From Idiomarina sp. PL1-037 (GTDB lineage Bacteria; Pseudomonadota; Gammaproteobacteria; Enterobacterales; Alteromonadaceae), in NCBI RefSeq assembly GCF_034422975.1, contig NZ_CP139873.1, forward strand, positions 620,001-684,000: a DNA stretch of 64,000 bases. Direction: 5' to 3'. The position numbers and the translations under genes were made by a program. A model generated the notes under the pieces. That model had not been told where the DNA came from and ran no database searches. It saw only the letters and a program-made list of their open reading frames with translations. Shown piece after piece: positions 17,820 through 26,978 of this stretch; within the stretch, counting starts at the first letter, position 1; each line of letters begins with the position of its first letter.

Positions 17820-18108
17820 GCATCTATTTAGCGATTTCACCGTAAACGTCCGCTCGGTTGGGGTAGTGAGGGGTCACAATAGACTATCGACTGGGCTGAC
17901 GCAAAGCCGAGGTCTACGATAAGTTACCATAAAAGTAATAATTTGTAGACCTATGGGTAAGCGCAGGCTATTTGTATTCTAGGGTTAGAAACTGCTTGAG
18001 CTGGGCTTAGATTCATAGTCTGTCAAAAATTATTTTTGGTTGGATTTGTCTATTTTCTCTACCTCACCACAAAGAAATGTTGGTTATATTCTCTGACGGC
18101 AAGAGATT

Positions 18109-18396
18109 TCAACAAATACGGTTCGGCGGCCGTTGTTGAGTAGCGTGAAGGACTCGAAGCACGCGGACTGGCACCCTGATCACGTCACAGACTAAAACAT
18201 AATTTTGATGAGCAACCAGCTCGCGAGTATCTGCCACGCGCCCAAGACGTCCTAGATTAGGATGTTCGGCTAATTGCGATGCCTTTTCTGAAAGCAGCTC
18301 ATCTAGAGCTAAGGTCGCTGTGGGATTATCGGCTTCTATGTAATCATAAATGTCTTCGCGGTCTTGTATCGCCTCTGGCGTCCAAAGCAGCTCCAT
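18109..18396 (-). CDS. ParE/RelE-superfamily toxin
   Basis: The 95-residue protein begins LLWTPEAIQDREDIYDYIEADNP, then HPNLGRLGRVADTRELVAHQNYVLVCDV, the standard RelE/ParE pattern with conserved Arg/Tyr positions. The last strand (VPVRVLRVLHATQQRPP) is complete. The start ATG at 18396 shares bases with the antitoxin stop (18396-18398). The target, gyrase or ribosome, cannot be told from sequence. Confidence 0.85.
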   Translation of the reverse strand: MELLWTPEAIQDREDIYDYIEADNPTATLALDELLSEKASQLAEHPNLGRLGRVADTRELVAHQNYVLVCDVIRVPVRVLRVLHATQQRPPNRIC

Positions 18397-18683
18397 CATT
18401 CAGAGTTTTTGAGCCGACGCCGCGTTGAAGCCCGACGAGCCGCAAATTCAGCTTCTACCTCAGCGGCAGGCACCAACTTACCAGCATTGGCCGAAGTCAG
18501 GCCAATCTGCACTTGTCGTCGGAACCAATCATCATGCTCTGCAGTTTCTTCCTGATGCTGTACGAATTCGCGCATGAAGTCTCGAAGAAGCTGCGCCCCG
18601 CTGCGGTCGCGAGACTTGGCGGCTTGAGCAAACTGGCTCTTCAAAGTCTCATCGACCCGAAATGTAAAAGTTGCTTCATTCAT
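18396..18683 (-). CDS. Ribbon-helix-helix antitoxin of the ParE-like toxin
   Basis: The 95-residue protein starts TFTFRVDETLKSQFAQAAKSRDRSGAQLLRDFMREFV, a ribbon-helix-helix DNA-binding domain, followed by a charged toxin-binding tail. It precedes and overlaps the toxin gene. An imperfect TGTA...TACA palindrome lies upstream of its start (18691-18712) and could be the operator. Confidence 0.84.
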   Translation of the reverse strand: MNEATFTFRVDETLKSQFAQAAKSRDRSGAQLLRDFMREFVQHQEETAEHDDWFRRQVQIGLTSANAGKLVPAAEVEAEFAARRASTRRRLKNSE

Positions 18684-18895
18684 GGCTGCACCCTCATGTA
18701 TTACAAAATAAGTACAATGTAGGACTTTGGCTGTTTATTGTCTATTGCTCTATCTTCCAACCTCAGAATGCAAATAGCCAAAGAAAATTCAGAGGCTTAT
18801 CAACTGCAACTTCGTCGACTGGAAGAGTTATTGGCAAGCTGATTTATCGCTCTGGCGAAAAGTTTTGTCTGCCATCTCCCGAACACGTGTCACTC

Positions 18896-19495
18896 TCATA
18901 TAGGCTGCGTATCGCCACTCACGTTCCGTTGATGCTCTATAATGGCGTCTATCATTGATACCGCGCCTTTACTTAAGACGTACTTTGTCGAACTCACCTG
19001 AAAGATAAACCCACACCGTTTTAGCATGCTGATAACGTTAGACTTATCCTTGAACTTTAACGCTCGTAATACTTGTTGCAGCTCTTCGTCACTATCCAGC
19101 ATATCAATGTCAGCTACCGTTAACCCCTGAGCCGGCTCGCCGAGCAAGTGGAGAGGCTGCCCACGTTGTGTTGCTATACGCGCAAACAATGTTAATACCG
19201 CCATAACTTTTAAGGCGGCCTCATTAAATTCATCGTCTTCTTCGTCTTTAATTTTTGATTTAATGTGGAAAAATTCACCTTCACCATCATGCGCGAGGAC
19301 ATATCCCAACTGCCAATACAGCGCTTCATAGTGACTATGATTGGTGACCAACTCTTGATACATGGAAGATTCTTTAAAGTCGGCAACGGACTGCACGTAT
19401 TCGTGTTTGTTAATGATCCCGCCTTCAGCAAACATTTGATAAATGGCGCGTGAAAGATTAGGTGATGTTTGTGAGAACGTATTATTGATTTCCAT
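18896..19495 (-). CDS. jetB: JetB-like (MukE/MksE-type) subunit of a Wadjet-like complex
   Basis: I place the start at ATG 19495 (MEINNTFSQTSPNLSRAIYQMFAEGGIINK), overlapping the jetA stop by 14 bp. The roughly 199-residue product has the MukE-like winged-helix pattern: LSRAIYQMF, then HYEALYWQLGYVLAHDGEGEFFHI and a basic second winged helix (LKFKDKSNVISMLKRCGFI). Known role: MukE-type KITE proteins bind the kleisin and DNA in SMC condensins that recognise and cut small circular plasmids. It is the last gene of the five-gene operon. Assignment is by position and fold pattern. Confidence 0.72.
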   Translation of the reverse strand: MEINNTFSQTSPNLSRAIYQMFAEGGIINKHEYVQSVADFKESSMYQELVTNHSHYEALYWQLGYVLAHDGEGEFFHIKSKIKDEEDDEFNEAALKVMAVLTLFARIATQRGQPLHLLGEPAQGLTVADIDMLDSDEELQQVLRALKFKDKSNVISMLKRCGFIFQVSSTKYVLSKGAVSMIDAIIEHQRNVSGDTQPI

Positions 19496-20921
19496 CAGAA
19501 CCCTCTGAATGTTGTCGGGTGGCGGTAATATGACGAACGCAGTAACCCATTTCAGTAACAACCCCGGTATCAGGATCTTCTTCACGGATCTGCTTGAATG
19601 CCGGTAGTGCTTTAATCGTATACTGTTTGGAGGTCACCAGTGTGCTGCTTATCTCCAGCAAATCAGGTACTTTGAATCCTTCAAACGTGTTTTTGAGCTG
19701 TTCATAAGCATGCGCGATAAAATCAACATTCTCCGGCCATGAATGCGATGTGACCCAGCGATTCAGACGAATTGAGTGCCGGATGGCAACAGCGCTGTCT
19801 TTTTGAATAACGTCCTCAAACACCAATTTATCGTCGATACTATGGGCGCTTTGTAGGGTCCGGCGTGCCAGCTCATCAAACACGTTACTTAAAAAGGCCG
19901 GTTTCTTATCAATCTGTATAGGGGCAGGGCGTTTGATTTTGCCCAGTGTTCGCTCCGGCGCTAAATCCTGCAGATCCGACAACTTGATATTTTTGAGCCG
20001 GCGATCGGCACTTAATGTCTTATTATAAGCTTGCTTGATGATGACATAAGCCGACTCAATGGCGTTGTGCTCTGCAATCGCCTCTTTGGTCTTTCTCAGA
20101 TAAATACTGATATTGTCGGCGACCGCTTTTATTGGCTCGAATAAATCCAGGTATTGCAGATAGTAGTTCGTCATAAGCGCCTGGTACTCCAGATCGCCAT
20201 TGCGGACAAAGACATTTTTTAACGCATCAATGGTCAGCAAAATACCATCACCTTTCTCGTAGCGCGTGTCTTTATCCAAAAATGAACTGAGCGGCTGCAC
20301 TTCGCGACGATAGAGTTTCGAGGCGTGCTCGAATTTAAACTTCATAGCATCAGGTAGCTCGCGCTCAGCCTCCTCTGCGATATCCTCCTGGAATTGTTCG
20401 CCAATCTGCTCCAGCTTCGTAATGTTGGCTTTTATTCGCCCGAGTAACCCCGTGATGTGGGCATTCAATGTGTCGGTCCATTCGTCGTATTCTTCAGTTC
20501 CCGGGGTAAGTGAAAGCCGCTTCTCATTGATATCTGACAGTATGGACCATATTGGCGTCATGGCTGACAGTAGTGAGGTTTTGTTCAACGGGCGATATAG
20601 GCTGATTTTGCACAGGCGAAATAAATCAATGATAACCGAGTTAAACCATAACTTTGTCACGCCGTCGGTGGCGCGTCGATCATCAAGCACCTTGGCAGAC
20701 AATAAATTTTTATGGTCAAAAACGATGGTTACCTCTTTTTTCTTCTCTGCTGACAAGCCTTTTTTATATTCAGCTACCAGATAAAAGAATTCCGCCTCAA
20801 TCACGGCATTGCCCTGACGCTTATCAGACGTTTCAATAGCACGAAACATAAGCTCACGATGATTGAGCATTTTCAATATGGTTTCGATTGTACTGAAGCG
20901 TTTTTGTATTAAGTCCGCCAT
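19482..20921 (-). CDS. jetA: JetA-like kleisin (MukF/MksF-type) subunit of a Wadjet-like complex
   Basis: ATG 20921 has GAGGTG at a good distance and starts 5 bp after the jetC stop. The 479-residue protein is almost all helical with an N-terminal winged-helix-like part (TIETILKMLNHRELMFRAIE; EAEFFYLVAEYKKG), a long central coiled-coil region and a C-terminal winged helix (YTIKALPAFKQIREED), the layout of MukF-like kleisins. No catalytic motif is expected. It sits between jetC and jetB, and its start and stop both touch its neighbours, so the operon is strongly coupled. Confidence 0.72.
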   Translation of the reverse strand: MADLIQKRFSTIETILKMLNHRELMFRAIETSDKRQGNAVIEAEFFYLVAEYKKGLSAEKKKEVTIVFDHKNLLSAKVLDDRRATDGVTKLWFNSVIIDLFRLCKISLYRPLNKTSLLSAMTPIWSILSDINEKRLSLTPGTEEYDEWTDTLNAHITGLLGRIKANITKLEQIGEQFQEDIAEEAERELPDAMKFKFEHASKLYRREVQPLSSFLDKDTRYEKGDGILLTIDALKNVFVRNGDLEYQALMTNYYLQYLDLFEPIKAVADNISIYLRKTKEAIAEHNAIESAYVIIKQAYNKTLSADRRLKNIKLSDLQDLAPERTLGKIKRPAPIQIDKKPAFLSNVFDELARRTLQSAHSIDDKLVFEDVIQKDSAVAIRHSIRLNRWVTSHSWPENVDFIAHAYEQLKNTFEGFKVPDLLEISSTLVTSKQYTIKALPAFKQIREEDPDTGVVTEMGYCVRHITATRQHSEGSDGNQ

Positions 20922-20925
20922 AACT

Positions 20926-23862
20926 TCACACCTCAAGCGATGATTGAGAAGGTGGTGTATCCGGATGCTCGACGTTCAAATATTCTCGAAACCTCGGAAT
21001 AGCGGTATTACGCCGCTCTTTGCTGTATGGGTGTGTGGTTAGATTGTCGCGGGTGAACACCTGATAGCTGCCAATGGCTTCGAATACGGCACCGCTTTTC
21101 CCATCCACGGTCACGCCGATAAGGTAATGGCCTTTGTTGTTCAATGTGGCGATGAGCTCAGGGATCTGCGTTGTATCAATACTGCCAATTTCATCCACGA
21201 TCAGCGGGAAGGCAATATGCGCAGATTGACTGGCCAGCTTATCAAGGAAGATGTCGCAAAAGTGGGTATTAATGAGCATGTGAGTCGATGTTGATTGTTT
21301 TTTGCTATCCCACGAGGCGCCAGCTTTGCGCGTTTCATATCGGGTGCCTTGAATGAGGTGATTAAGCCGCAATTTGCCATCATCGTCACTGACGGCCTTA
21401 CTATCAACGAATTTTTGGAGCATGTTATACCACTCAAACGGTAACGTATTTTCGGTATTGAGCGAGTCGAAATTACGCCAACTGTCAACCAGGCTATTAA
21501 AAAGGGGCTCTAATTCAACAACAAGCCGGGCCTCTTCAATGTCGTTCATTGAGGCGCCTTCAATATCCCGGTTTATCTGGGAAACGGTGGTTTCGATCTT
21601 GTCTTTGGTTTTACTGAGCCGTTCCAGGCGGTTTCTAATATGCTCATTATGACGACGAGTATCTTGTGCCAGTACATCGCTGTTGTGTGATAGCAGCTCA
21701 AACTTTTGGGCCAGCATATTGAATGTATTAACGACGGCATCATCGCCATTGTCACGCTCAAGCAGTTGGTAGTCGTCACTTATCAGGCCGTCTTTGATCA
21801 GCTCGATAAGTTTCTGCTTGATTTCGTATTTGGCCTTTTCAGCGTCTTGCAGTGCATTTAATGTTCGTTGAAAGCTCTCCCCATCACCGACTTCGTCGCC
21901 GGTGGGGGCTTCTTCTTCACCTGCTAACACCGCGTCAAGACGTGTTTGCGCTGCTGGAAAGCGACAAATCGCGTTATGATACTGAGATAGCATCATGCTC
22001 AACGTTTTGGCCTTATCTTGCGTTGTGGATAATTTACTGCGTGCCTGGGTCAATTCACTATTATCTCGCTCGTAAGCCGTCTCTAGTTCCTGGTGTAATT
22101 CAGCATACTCATCCCGGTCTTTGATCCCTTGTTCATAATCAGCGGTTGCTGAATTGATTCTCTGGCAAGTCGCTGTATAACCCTCGATTTTTTCAATATC
22201 AGATTCGGCGCTTTTGATTTCTCGGGTTAGCACTTCAACCTTGTGCGAGCTATTGACTGCGTTGGTGTTGAGCTCTTTTAATTCCTTGAGCTCCTCTTTT
22301 AAATCGAACAGTTCACTTTCAATATTCGTGATATCTTTTTCTGTGATGGGCTGATAGGGCTCACTGAGCAGCGGAATTGATTCATCAAAAAAATCAAGTG
22401 ATCCGCCGCGCTCTATTAAAAGCTCGCAAAATTGATTAATTCGCGACAATTCATCGGTGGTTAAATCGCGCCCAGGATTCGCTTTTGCAAGATTGCTATT
22501 GACTGAATACAGCTTGTTGTAAAGCGGCTCCGGTAGCTGGGCATGCAGGCTTTTCGATTTGTCCCGGATTTTAGCCTCTACTTTTTTTAGTTCTTGCTCC
22601 TTGTCTTTAATGAGCTGCTCAATCTCTGTAATGCGTCGCTCCCGGGTGTTTTGCTCTGTCCGGTTCTTGTAGTCGCTTTGTTTTTCCTGCAGGTAATCTT
22701 TGAGTGATTCCAGGACGAACGATATACCCTCATCGGGATACGATGCGATGATCTGATCGCATTGGTTTTTTATCACCGTTTTTTGTTCAATCTCTTTATT
22801 TAATCGACTGACTTGTTTCTGGCTAACCTGCATATCAGTTAAGGCATTTTGCTTCTGTTGGCTCAGCGTTTTGCATTTTTGACTCAAGGTTTCAACGCGA
22901 CGACCAATGGCGTCAGCTTGTTCCTCAAGCGATTGACAATGTGCTTTCGTATTTTGGTACAGACTTATAAATTGTGAGGTTGCGGCGTTTTTTTGCTGAA
23001 GTCGCGAAAACTGCTCCTGAAGCTCAGTGAATTGAGGCTCAAGTGCACGTAATTGTGCTAACTGATCTTTGCGCTGGGTCAGCTCATGCTTTTTGCCGAT
23101 AATTTCGTTGATATCGATTTCCAGTGTTTCATCAAATGCGTCCTGTGCCTCAACAGCAGTGGCTGTCATTAGCCTAAGAGAGCCCGCATCTTGATTAAAC
23201 AGCATTTTGACCAGCGCCCTGACGGAGTCGACTGAATTCGCACGGATATTATTGAGTGGGAAGATAGCAAACGGTGTGCTTGCCGGGTCCATGGCATTGA
23301 ATGTATAGAGCGCTTCTATCAGCTGGTCGCGCTGTGAATACTGCTTAGCATTTTTATTCACTTCACGCAGTCGAGGGACTAGGTCCGAGCCGACCGGACT
23401 CGTCGGTCGGGTACCGTTGCCGTCGTCTTTTTGCCAGAACAGATGCTCAATAGCTTCGTAAGGCTCCGGGATAAAGACACGCTGTATTTTGTAATCCCCG
23501 CCTCTGGAGATGATTTGGCAGTGACTCTGCGTCCCACCACCAAGAAGTTGATGCTCCACCTCAAGAATGAGGCGCGAATGCACGGTCGGGAAGTAGTAAT
23601 TATAGAGTTCGTCCTTGTCGTAGTAACTCTCTTTGTCGTCGCTGTCTGCACCAGAGCGAAAGGCAAACTTATCTTTTGCCTGGTTTACGTTGGTATCCGG
23701 TAACAAGAAAAAGCGTACCGCATTGACCAGACTTGATTTACCGACATTACCAAGCCCCATCAGCAAGATATTGTCATTTAATAACGCTTCAGCATACGCC
23801 ATGGATGATGAATCAACAGCGACGATACGCTTGATGATGATCTTGGTCGTGCTCGTATTCAC
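20926..23862 (-). CDS. jetC: JetC-like SMC ATPase (MukB/MksB-type) of a Wadjet-like complex
   Basis: The 978-residue protein has Walker A GLGNVGKSS at residues 36-44, a long two-armed coiled-coil (about 240-800) with a hinge near 470-540, and Walker B FPLIVDEIGSID at about residue 889. The ABC signature is not the usual SGGQ type; the equivalent place reads KKQSTST. SMC ATPases of this class extrude DNA loops and, with the JetD nuclease, cleave small circular DNA. It overlaps jetD by 4 bp and is followed by jetA. Its length is somewhat below the usual JetC (about 1,100). Confidence 0.85.
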   Translation of the reverse strand: MNTSTTKIIIKRIVAVDSSSMAYAEALLNDNILLMGLGNVGKSSLVNAVRFFLLPDTNVNQAKDKFAFRSGADSDDKESYYDKDELYNYYFPTVHSRLILEVEHQLLGGGTQSHCQIISRGGDYKIQRVFIPEPYEAIEHLFWQKDDGNGTRPTSPVGSDLVPRLREVNKNAKQYSQRDQLIEALYTFNAMDPASTPFAIFPLNNIRANSVDSVRALVKMLFNQDAGSLRLMTATAVEAQDAFDETLEIDINEIIGKKHELTQRKDQLAQLRALEPQFTELQEQFSRLQQKNAATSQFISLYQNTKAHCQSLEEQADAIGRRVETLSQKCKTLSQQKQNALTDMQVSQKQVSRLNKEIEQKTVIKNQCDQIIASYPDEGISFVLESLKDYLQEKQSDYKNRTEQNTRERRITEIEQLIKDKEQELKKVEAKIRDKSKSLHAQLPEPLYNKLYSVNSNLAKANPGRDLTTDELSRINQFCELLIERGGSLDFFDESIPLLSEPYQPITEKDITNIESELFDLKEELKELKELNTNAVNSSHKVEVLTREIKSAESDIEKIEGYTATCQRINSATADYEQGIKDRDEYAELHQELETAYERDNSELTQARSKLSTTQDKAKTLSMMLSQYHNAICRFPAAQTRLDAVLAGEEEAPTGDEVGDGESFQRTLNALQDAEKAKYEIKQKLIELIKDGLISDDYQLLERDNGDDAVVNTFNMLAQKFELLSHNSDVLAQDTRRHNEHIRNRLERLSKTKDKIETTVSQINRDIEGASMNDIEEARLVVELEPLFNSLVDSWRNFDSLNTENTLPFEWYNMLQKFVDSKAVSDDDGKLRLNHLIQGTRYETRKAGASWDSKKQSTSTHMLINTHFCDIFLDKLASQSAHIAFPLIVDEIGSIDTTQIPELIATLNNKGHYLIGVTVDGKSGAVFEAIGSYQVFTRDNLTTHPYSKERRNTAIPRFREYLNVEHPDTPPSQSSLEV

Positions 23863-24644
23863 TTGTCTTCTCCTATAAGGACTTCTTGCTCTAAAACGCC
23901 CTGACCGGCAATTAATAACTCAACCATCGCGTCAAAGTTGTGGTACCTGGCCTTTTCAATAGCCTTTAAATAATGGGCTTGGTGTTTTGGTTTTTTGCAG
24001 TAACGTGCGTAACTGACCAAATCATCGGGCATCACAAAGTGCAGCTTATGCGCTAGCGTTTGGCTCGCGGTTTCATATATTTCGATGCCAGCTAAGTCGT
24101 AATCCGGGCAGTAATGTATGCGCGGGAATTGAGATAAATAGGCCAGTGCGGCCGGGTGTGTGATGGCATTACCACCGGAGAGCAAAATAACCGTGTTGGG
24201 GGATAAGTCCTCTAAGCCAACGTTTAGTAAAAAGCGGCCATGCTGGGTATAGCACTCACTGTTCTCAATTAATACCAGCGTGGCATCAGCGGGGATGACT
24301 GTTCGTCCGGTAGAGGCGCCGCTGTTGCGACAGGCAATGGCAAAATGATGATCCGGATCACTCAGTAATTTGGCCGTAAAATAGGCTGCAGAGGTACGAT
24401 GTTGGTGTGAATCCTTTGCGCGCCGGGAGGCATCGACACGCGATGTCGCCGGCGCGAAGCGCTCTAGCCACTGTGCCAGCAGTTCGTGATTGACTGACTC
24501 GATCAGATATTTTTTTCGACTCAAAAATGAAAGTTTCCCAAGCACCTCTAATGAGAGCCCTTGGTGATGTAAAAGCTCATCGAGCCGTATCGCGTTGACC
24601 GGTTTGCCGGCTTTTATCTGCTGTAGGTACTTATAAATGTTCAT
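23859..24644 (-). CDS. jetD: JetD-like Toprim nuclease of a Wadjet-like complex
   Basis: The 261-residue product carries a Toprim fold: Glu127 in TLVLIENSE, the LLSGGNA loop (about 155-160) and the DxD pair D181/D183 in YCPDYDLAGIEIYE, the metal-binding residues of JetD-type nucleases. The N-terminus (first ~100 residues) is basic and helical. It is shorter than typical JetD (about 380 residues), the DNA-binding arm being reduced. It overlaps both the WYL gene (4 bp) and jetC (4 bp). In canonical operons jetD is last; here it leads the structural genes. Confidence 0.8.
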   Translation of the reverse strand: MNIYKYLQQIKAGKPVNAIRLDELLHHQGLSLEVLGKLSFLSRKKYLIESVNHELLAQWLERFAPATSRVDASRRAKDSHQHRTSAAYFTAKLLSDPDHHFAIACRNSGASTGRTVIPADATLVLIENSECYTQHGRFLLNVGLEDLSPNTVILLSGGNAITHPAALAYLSQFPRIHYCPDYDLAGIEIYETASQTLAHKLHFVMPDDLVSYARYCKKPKHQAHYLKAIEKARYHNFDAMVELLIAGQGVLEQEVLIGEDK

Positions 24645-25507
24645 TGGCTGGCCTGCTCAAACAGGTAGGGGCTCAGTGCCTCAATATTGGCAACAATTAA
24701 TGGATGCTGACGCGGGTCGCTTTGTAAGCCGTGACGACCCAGGCGGTAATATTGCAGGGTGTAATCAACCATGGCGCAGCGCGCTTTAATGACAAAGGGC
24801 GCCGTTTGACCATAGTCGTTTAATACCAGCATTTTCTCAGTTTCATCAAGCGCCGGATGTGGTGCAATTTCAATGGGCGCGTATTGATGCCACAACGTAT
24901 CGATAGCCGGGAGAGTGACACCTTTTTCCGTCATAACAATGTCACTGATACGCCCAAGATTGAAATCGGAAAAACGCTTGCGCCGGCAGCAGTATGCTCG
25001 GCAGTGCCAGCGCAATCCATCATGACTTAATTGCTGTGGGATAATGTCTCGTTGCAGCCCCTGGGGATGCGTACGGCTTTTATACAGGATGGTGGCCTTT
25101 GCATTGTTACGGATGGCTTTTAATAACACCCGTGTAATAACAGGACTTGGCATCGCAAGCGGTGTGACGGCATTATGGAAGGCATCAGATCCATAAAGCC
25201 CCTCAATATAATGAGAGCCAACGGCGAGCATAAACTGAATGTAGTCAGCCCATTGTGGCCGAATGAAGTGCGTTTCAAATGCTTCTGTCGCGACAAACAG
25301 CTTCTCCGGATCGCTTGGCATATACACCAACGCATCGGGATAGTGTTTGCGATAGTTTGTAATCGCTTTGCTTATGACATTAGCCTGCACCCCAAATAAC
25401 CTTGATAGTCGCGACGCATTAACACCGCCTTCCCAGAAAGCGAGGTATTCGATTGCTTTATATCGCTCGTACAGCTTCTCATCGATAGCGGGTTTATTAT
25501 TTGGCAT
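24641..25507 (-). CDS. WYL-domain transcriptional regulator of the Wadjet-like operon
   Basis: The protein (288 residues from ATG 25507; a longer form from 25555 is possible and neither has a clear ribosome binding site) has an N-terminal winged helix (WEGGVNASRLSRLFGVQANVISKAITNYRK), a WYL domain (NAKATILYKSRT; HDGLRWHCRAYC; FSDFNLGRISDI) and a C-terminal extension, the BrxR/CapW layout. Such regulators repress defence operons and respond to a nucleic-acid-like ligand. It is the first gene of the operon and overlaps jetD by 4 bp, so it likely autoregulates it. Confidence 0.82.
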   Translation of the reverse strand: MPNNKPAIDEKLYERYKAIEYLAFWEGGVNASRLSRLFGVQANVISKAITNYRKHYPDALVYMPSDPEKLFVATEAFETHFIRPQWADYIQFMLAVGSHYIEGLYGSDAFHNAVTPLAMPSPVITRVLLKAIRNNAKATILYKSRTHPQGLQRDIIPQQLSHDGLRWHCRAYCCRRKRFSDFNLGRISDIVMTEKGVTLPAIDTLWHQYAPIEIAPHPALDETEKMLVLNDYGQTAPFVIKARCAMVDYTLQYYRLGRHGLQSDPRQHPLIVANIEALSPYLFEQASQ

Positions 25508-25742
25508 TGTATTATATATATTGTTTTCGTGTATACGATAATAGTTTATACGCATAGATGGGGCAATCTGTGTATTCGTACAGTATTATCTGTTTCTTTG
25601 TTCGACTATCCCCAGGCTTTAAGGACGCAACCATGCGCGGATCCGATTTACCCTTTAGCAATCAACTGCATTGGAACTACACAAAAAACAGTGCTAACCA
25701 TGGCTGCATCGAAATCGAAAAATAAATAACGAGCACTTGCAG
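25508..25742. promoter_or_regulatory. Divergent promoter region between the WYL operon and the Xre antitoxin gene
   Basis: The first 50 bp are AT-rich and include GTATACGATAATAGTTTATAC (imperfect inverted repeat, about 25532-25552), a candidate operator for the WYL regulator. No supported gene lies here; a 66-codon frame on the plus strand from 25529 has no ribosome binding site. Confidence 0.4.
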
Positions 25743-25781
25743 TATCATTTGATAGCACTAAACTCTAACTGTCATTTGATA
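25743..25781. promoter_or_regulatory. Two palindromic operators before the Xre/ParS antitoxin gene
   Basis: TATCATTTGATA (25743-25754) and TGTCATTTGATA (25770-25781) are near-identical palindromes 27 bp apart, the second ending 13 bp before the ATG. Paired palindromes before an antitoxin gene indicate autorepression. Confidence 0.78.
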
Positions 25782-25794
25782 GAGGTGTTGAGTC

Positions 25795-26211
25795 ATGCAC
25801 GCACAAGCATTAACGTTTGATCCTGCGCAGTTTCGGGAAAATCACGAAGGGAAAACCGTGGAGAAAGACCAGGTGGCTTTCAACATTGCCGTTCGTACCC
25901 TGGACTTTTGGGGATTTTCGGACGCAGAGAAAGCCGTTGTATTGGGAGATATTCCCATAGCAACCTTTCGTCGGATGAAAAGCGGCAGAATGCGATCCAA
26001 GCTGACAACAGACCGTCGCACGCGTGTTTCATTGATCCTCGGTATTCATGAAGCGTTACGAATTTTATTTTTACAGGACGCGCATAAACAGGAATGGATC
26101 AACAATTGCAACCGAGCTTTTGGCGAGAACTCACCGAAAGATGTCATGCTATCAGGCTCGCTCGTTGGTCTGTATGAGATCCGGCGTTATCTGGACGCCT
26201 CAAGGAGCTAA
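25795..26211 (+). CDS. Xre/MbcA/ParS-family antitoxin without its RES toxin
   Basis: The 138-residue protein shows the family's N-terminal Xre-like helices (VAFNIAVRTLDFWGFSDAEKAVVLGDIPIATFRRMKSG) and the C-terminal toxin-binding domain (NRAFGENSPKDVMLSGSLVGLYEIRRYLDA). In complete systems a RES-domain NAD-degrading toxin gene follows directly, often overlapping. Here the next 750 bp have no RES frame, so this antitoxin is an orphan. It may survive by neutralising toxins of other elements or by regulating its own promoter through the two palindromes upstream. Confidence 0.88.
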   Translation: MHAQALTFDPAQFRENHEGKTVEKDQVAFNIAVRTLDFWGFSDAEKAVVLGDIPIATFRRMKSGRMRSKLTTDRRTRVSLILGIHEALRILFLQDAHKQEWINNCNRAFGENSPKDVMLSGSLVGLYEIRRYLDASRS

Positions 26212-26298
26212 TTGACGTTAAAGAGCAGGTTCGGTCCTTTGCCGTAGCAAGCTGTAACATCGGGGCGGCTGCGTTACTAAAACGCACTTTAATGCTTG

Positions 26299-26320
26299 TT
26301 TCCCCAATTTTTGGGGGAAA
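26299..26320. repeat. Short palindrome TTTCCCCAA/TTGGGGGAAA
   Basis: A near-perfect hairpin 88 bp after the Xre antitoxin stop. It may be a weak terminator, though no long T run follows. Similar CCCCAAATTTTG motifs recur downstream. Confidence 0.55.
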
Positions 26321-26492
26321 TGATGACAAAAGCGTGCAGGTAATGATGATAACTGCTACGTACCAACATGCGAATCACATAAATGCCGCTGAATAAACGA
26401 TCAGCGGATGAGAGAGAATGGCGTTTACCCCAGAAATTGTGCAAAGCGAATAAATCCCCCACAAATTGTGAGTGGTGATTAATAATTGTACG

Positions 26493-26641
26493 ACCCTAAG
26501 CGTGAAAGCTTTGTTTTACCCCAAATTTTGTGATCAGCTCAGTGAAAAATCGTTAAAAAAGGCTTTTTCTGCACAATTAGTGGGGTAAGTTTGGGAGAGT
26601 TATTCCCATCACACCAAAGTGATCACAATTTTTGGGGTAAA
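26493..26641. repeat. Copy 1 of a duplicated intergenic block containing a CCCCAAATTTTGTGATC inverted repeat
   Basis: TACCCCAAATTTTGTGATC (from 26517) has an inverted partner GATCACAATTTTTGGGGTA (26621-26639). The segment CTAAGCGTG...GTGATCAGCTCA...GTTAAAAA...GCACAATT (26493-26590) recurs, diverged, at 28718-28815 on the other side of the hipBA pair. Confidence 0.7.
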
Positions 26642-26743
26642 TTTCAAGTTCAGGAATTCAGTTTTGTCGGTTGTTCGAAATAGAATACCGAAGTCATCGT
26701 CTTTCTTGGTGCTTTTTAAACGAAAAATTTCGCCAATATCTAG
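26609..26743 (-). pseudogene. C-terminal fragment of a relative of the hypothetical gene at 28959-29421
   Basis: The minus strand reads LDIGEIFRLKSTKKDDDFGILFRTTDKTEFLN, which lines up with DIDEIFRVENTEKKNSNFGILFRLADETEYLD at the end of the gene beyond hipBA. There is no start codon and nothing upstream. It is part of the duplicated block around hipBA. Confidence 0.72.
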
Positions 26744-26817
26744 AGAGCATGCATATGAGAGAATTTTTTAATAGTAATAAAAGGTGTCATTAATAGCATT
26801 TTAAATGTTTAATGTAA

Positions 26818-26940
26818 TTTAATGTGCGCTTTAAATTTTCTGCTAGGGAAAGTTACACTCCTGGGATTTATTGGCTCGGCTCTGGTTAATTAGACTTTTT
26901 TACGCGCGACCTATAATATCAATTAAAGTGCACATTAAAT
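26818..26940 (+). promoter_or_regulatory. hipBA promoter with two HipB-type operators
   Basis: TTTAATGTGCGCTTTAAATT (26818-26837) and, inverted, AATTAAAGTGCACATTAAAT (26921-26940) are a matched pair of operator-like sites. Between them lies a good promoter: TTAGAC at 26890-26895, a 16-bp spacer, TATAAT at 26912-26917. The second operator would cover the transcription start. Confidence 0.75.
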
Positions 26941-26978
26941 ATCTATGTGGAATTTATGAGAATAAAAGGTGACCTTAT

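Noticed and set aside
25529..25729. 66-codon plus-strand frame upstream of the Xre antitoxin as a gene
   Set aside because: No ribosome binding site, overlaps the WYL promoter and regulator start, and the composition is not protein-like.
26212..26600. RES-domain toxin following the Xre/ParS antitoxin
   Set aside because: All frames hit stops quickly and none shows RES motifs.
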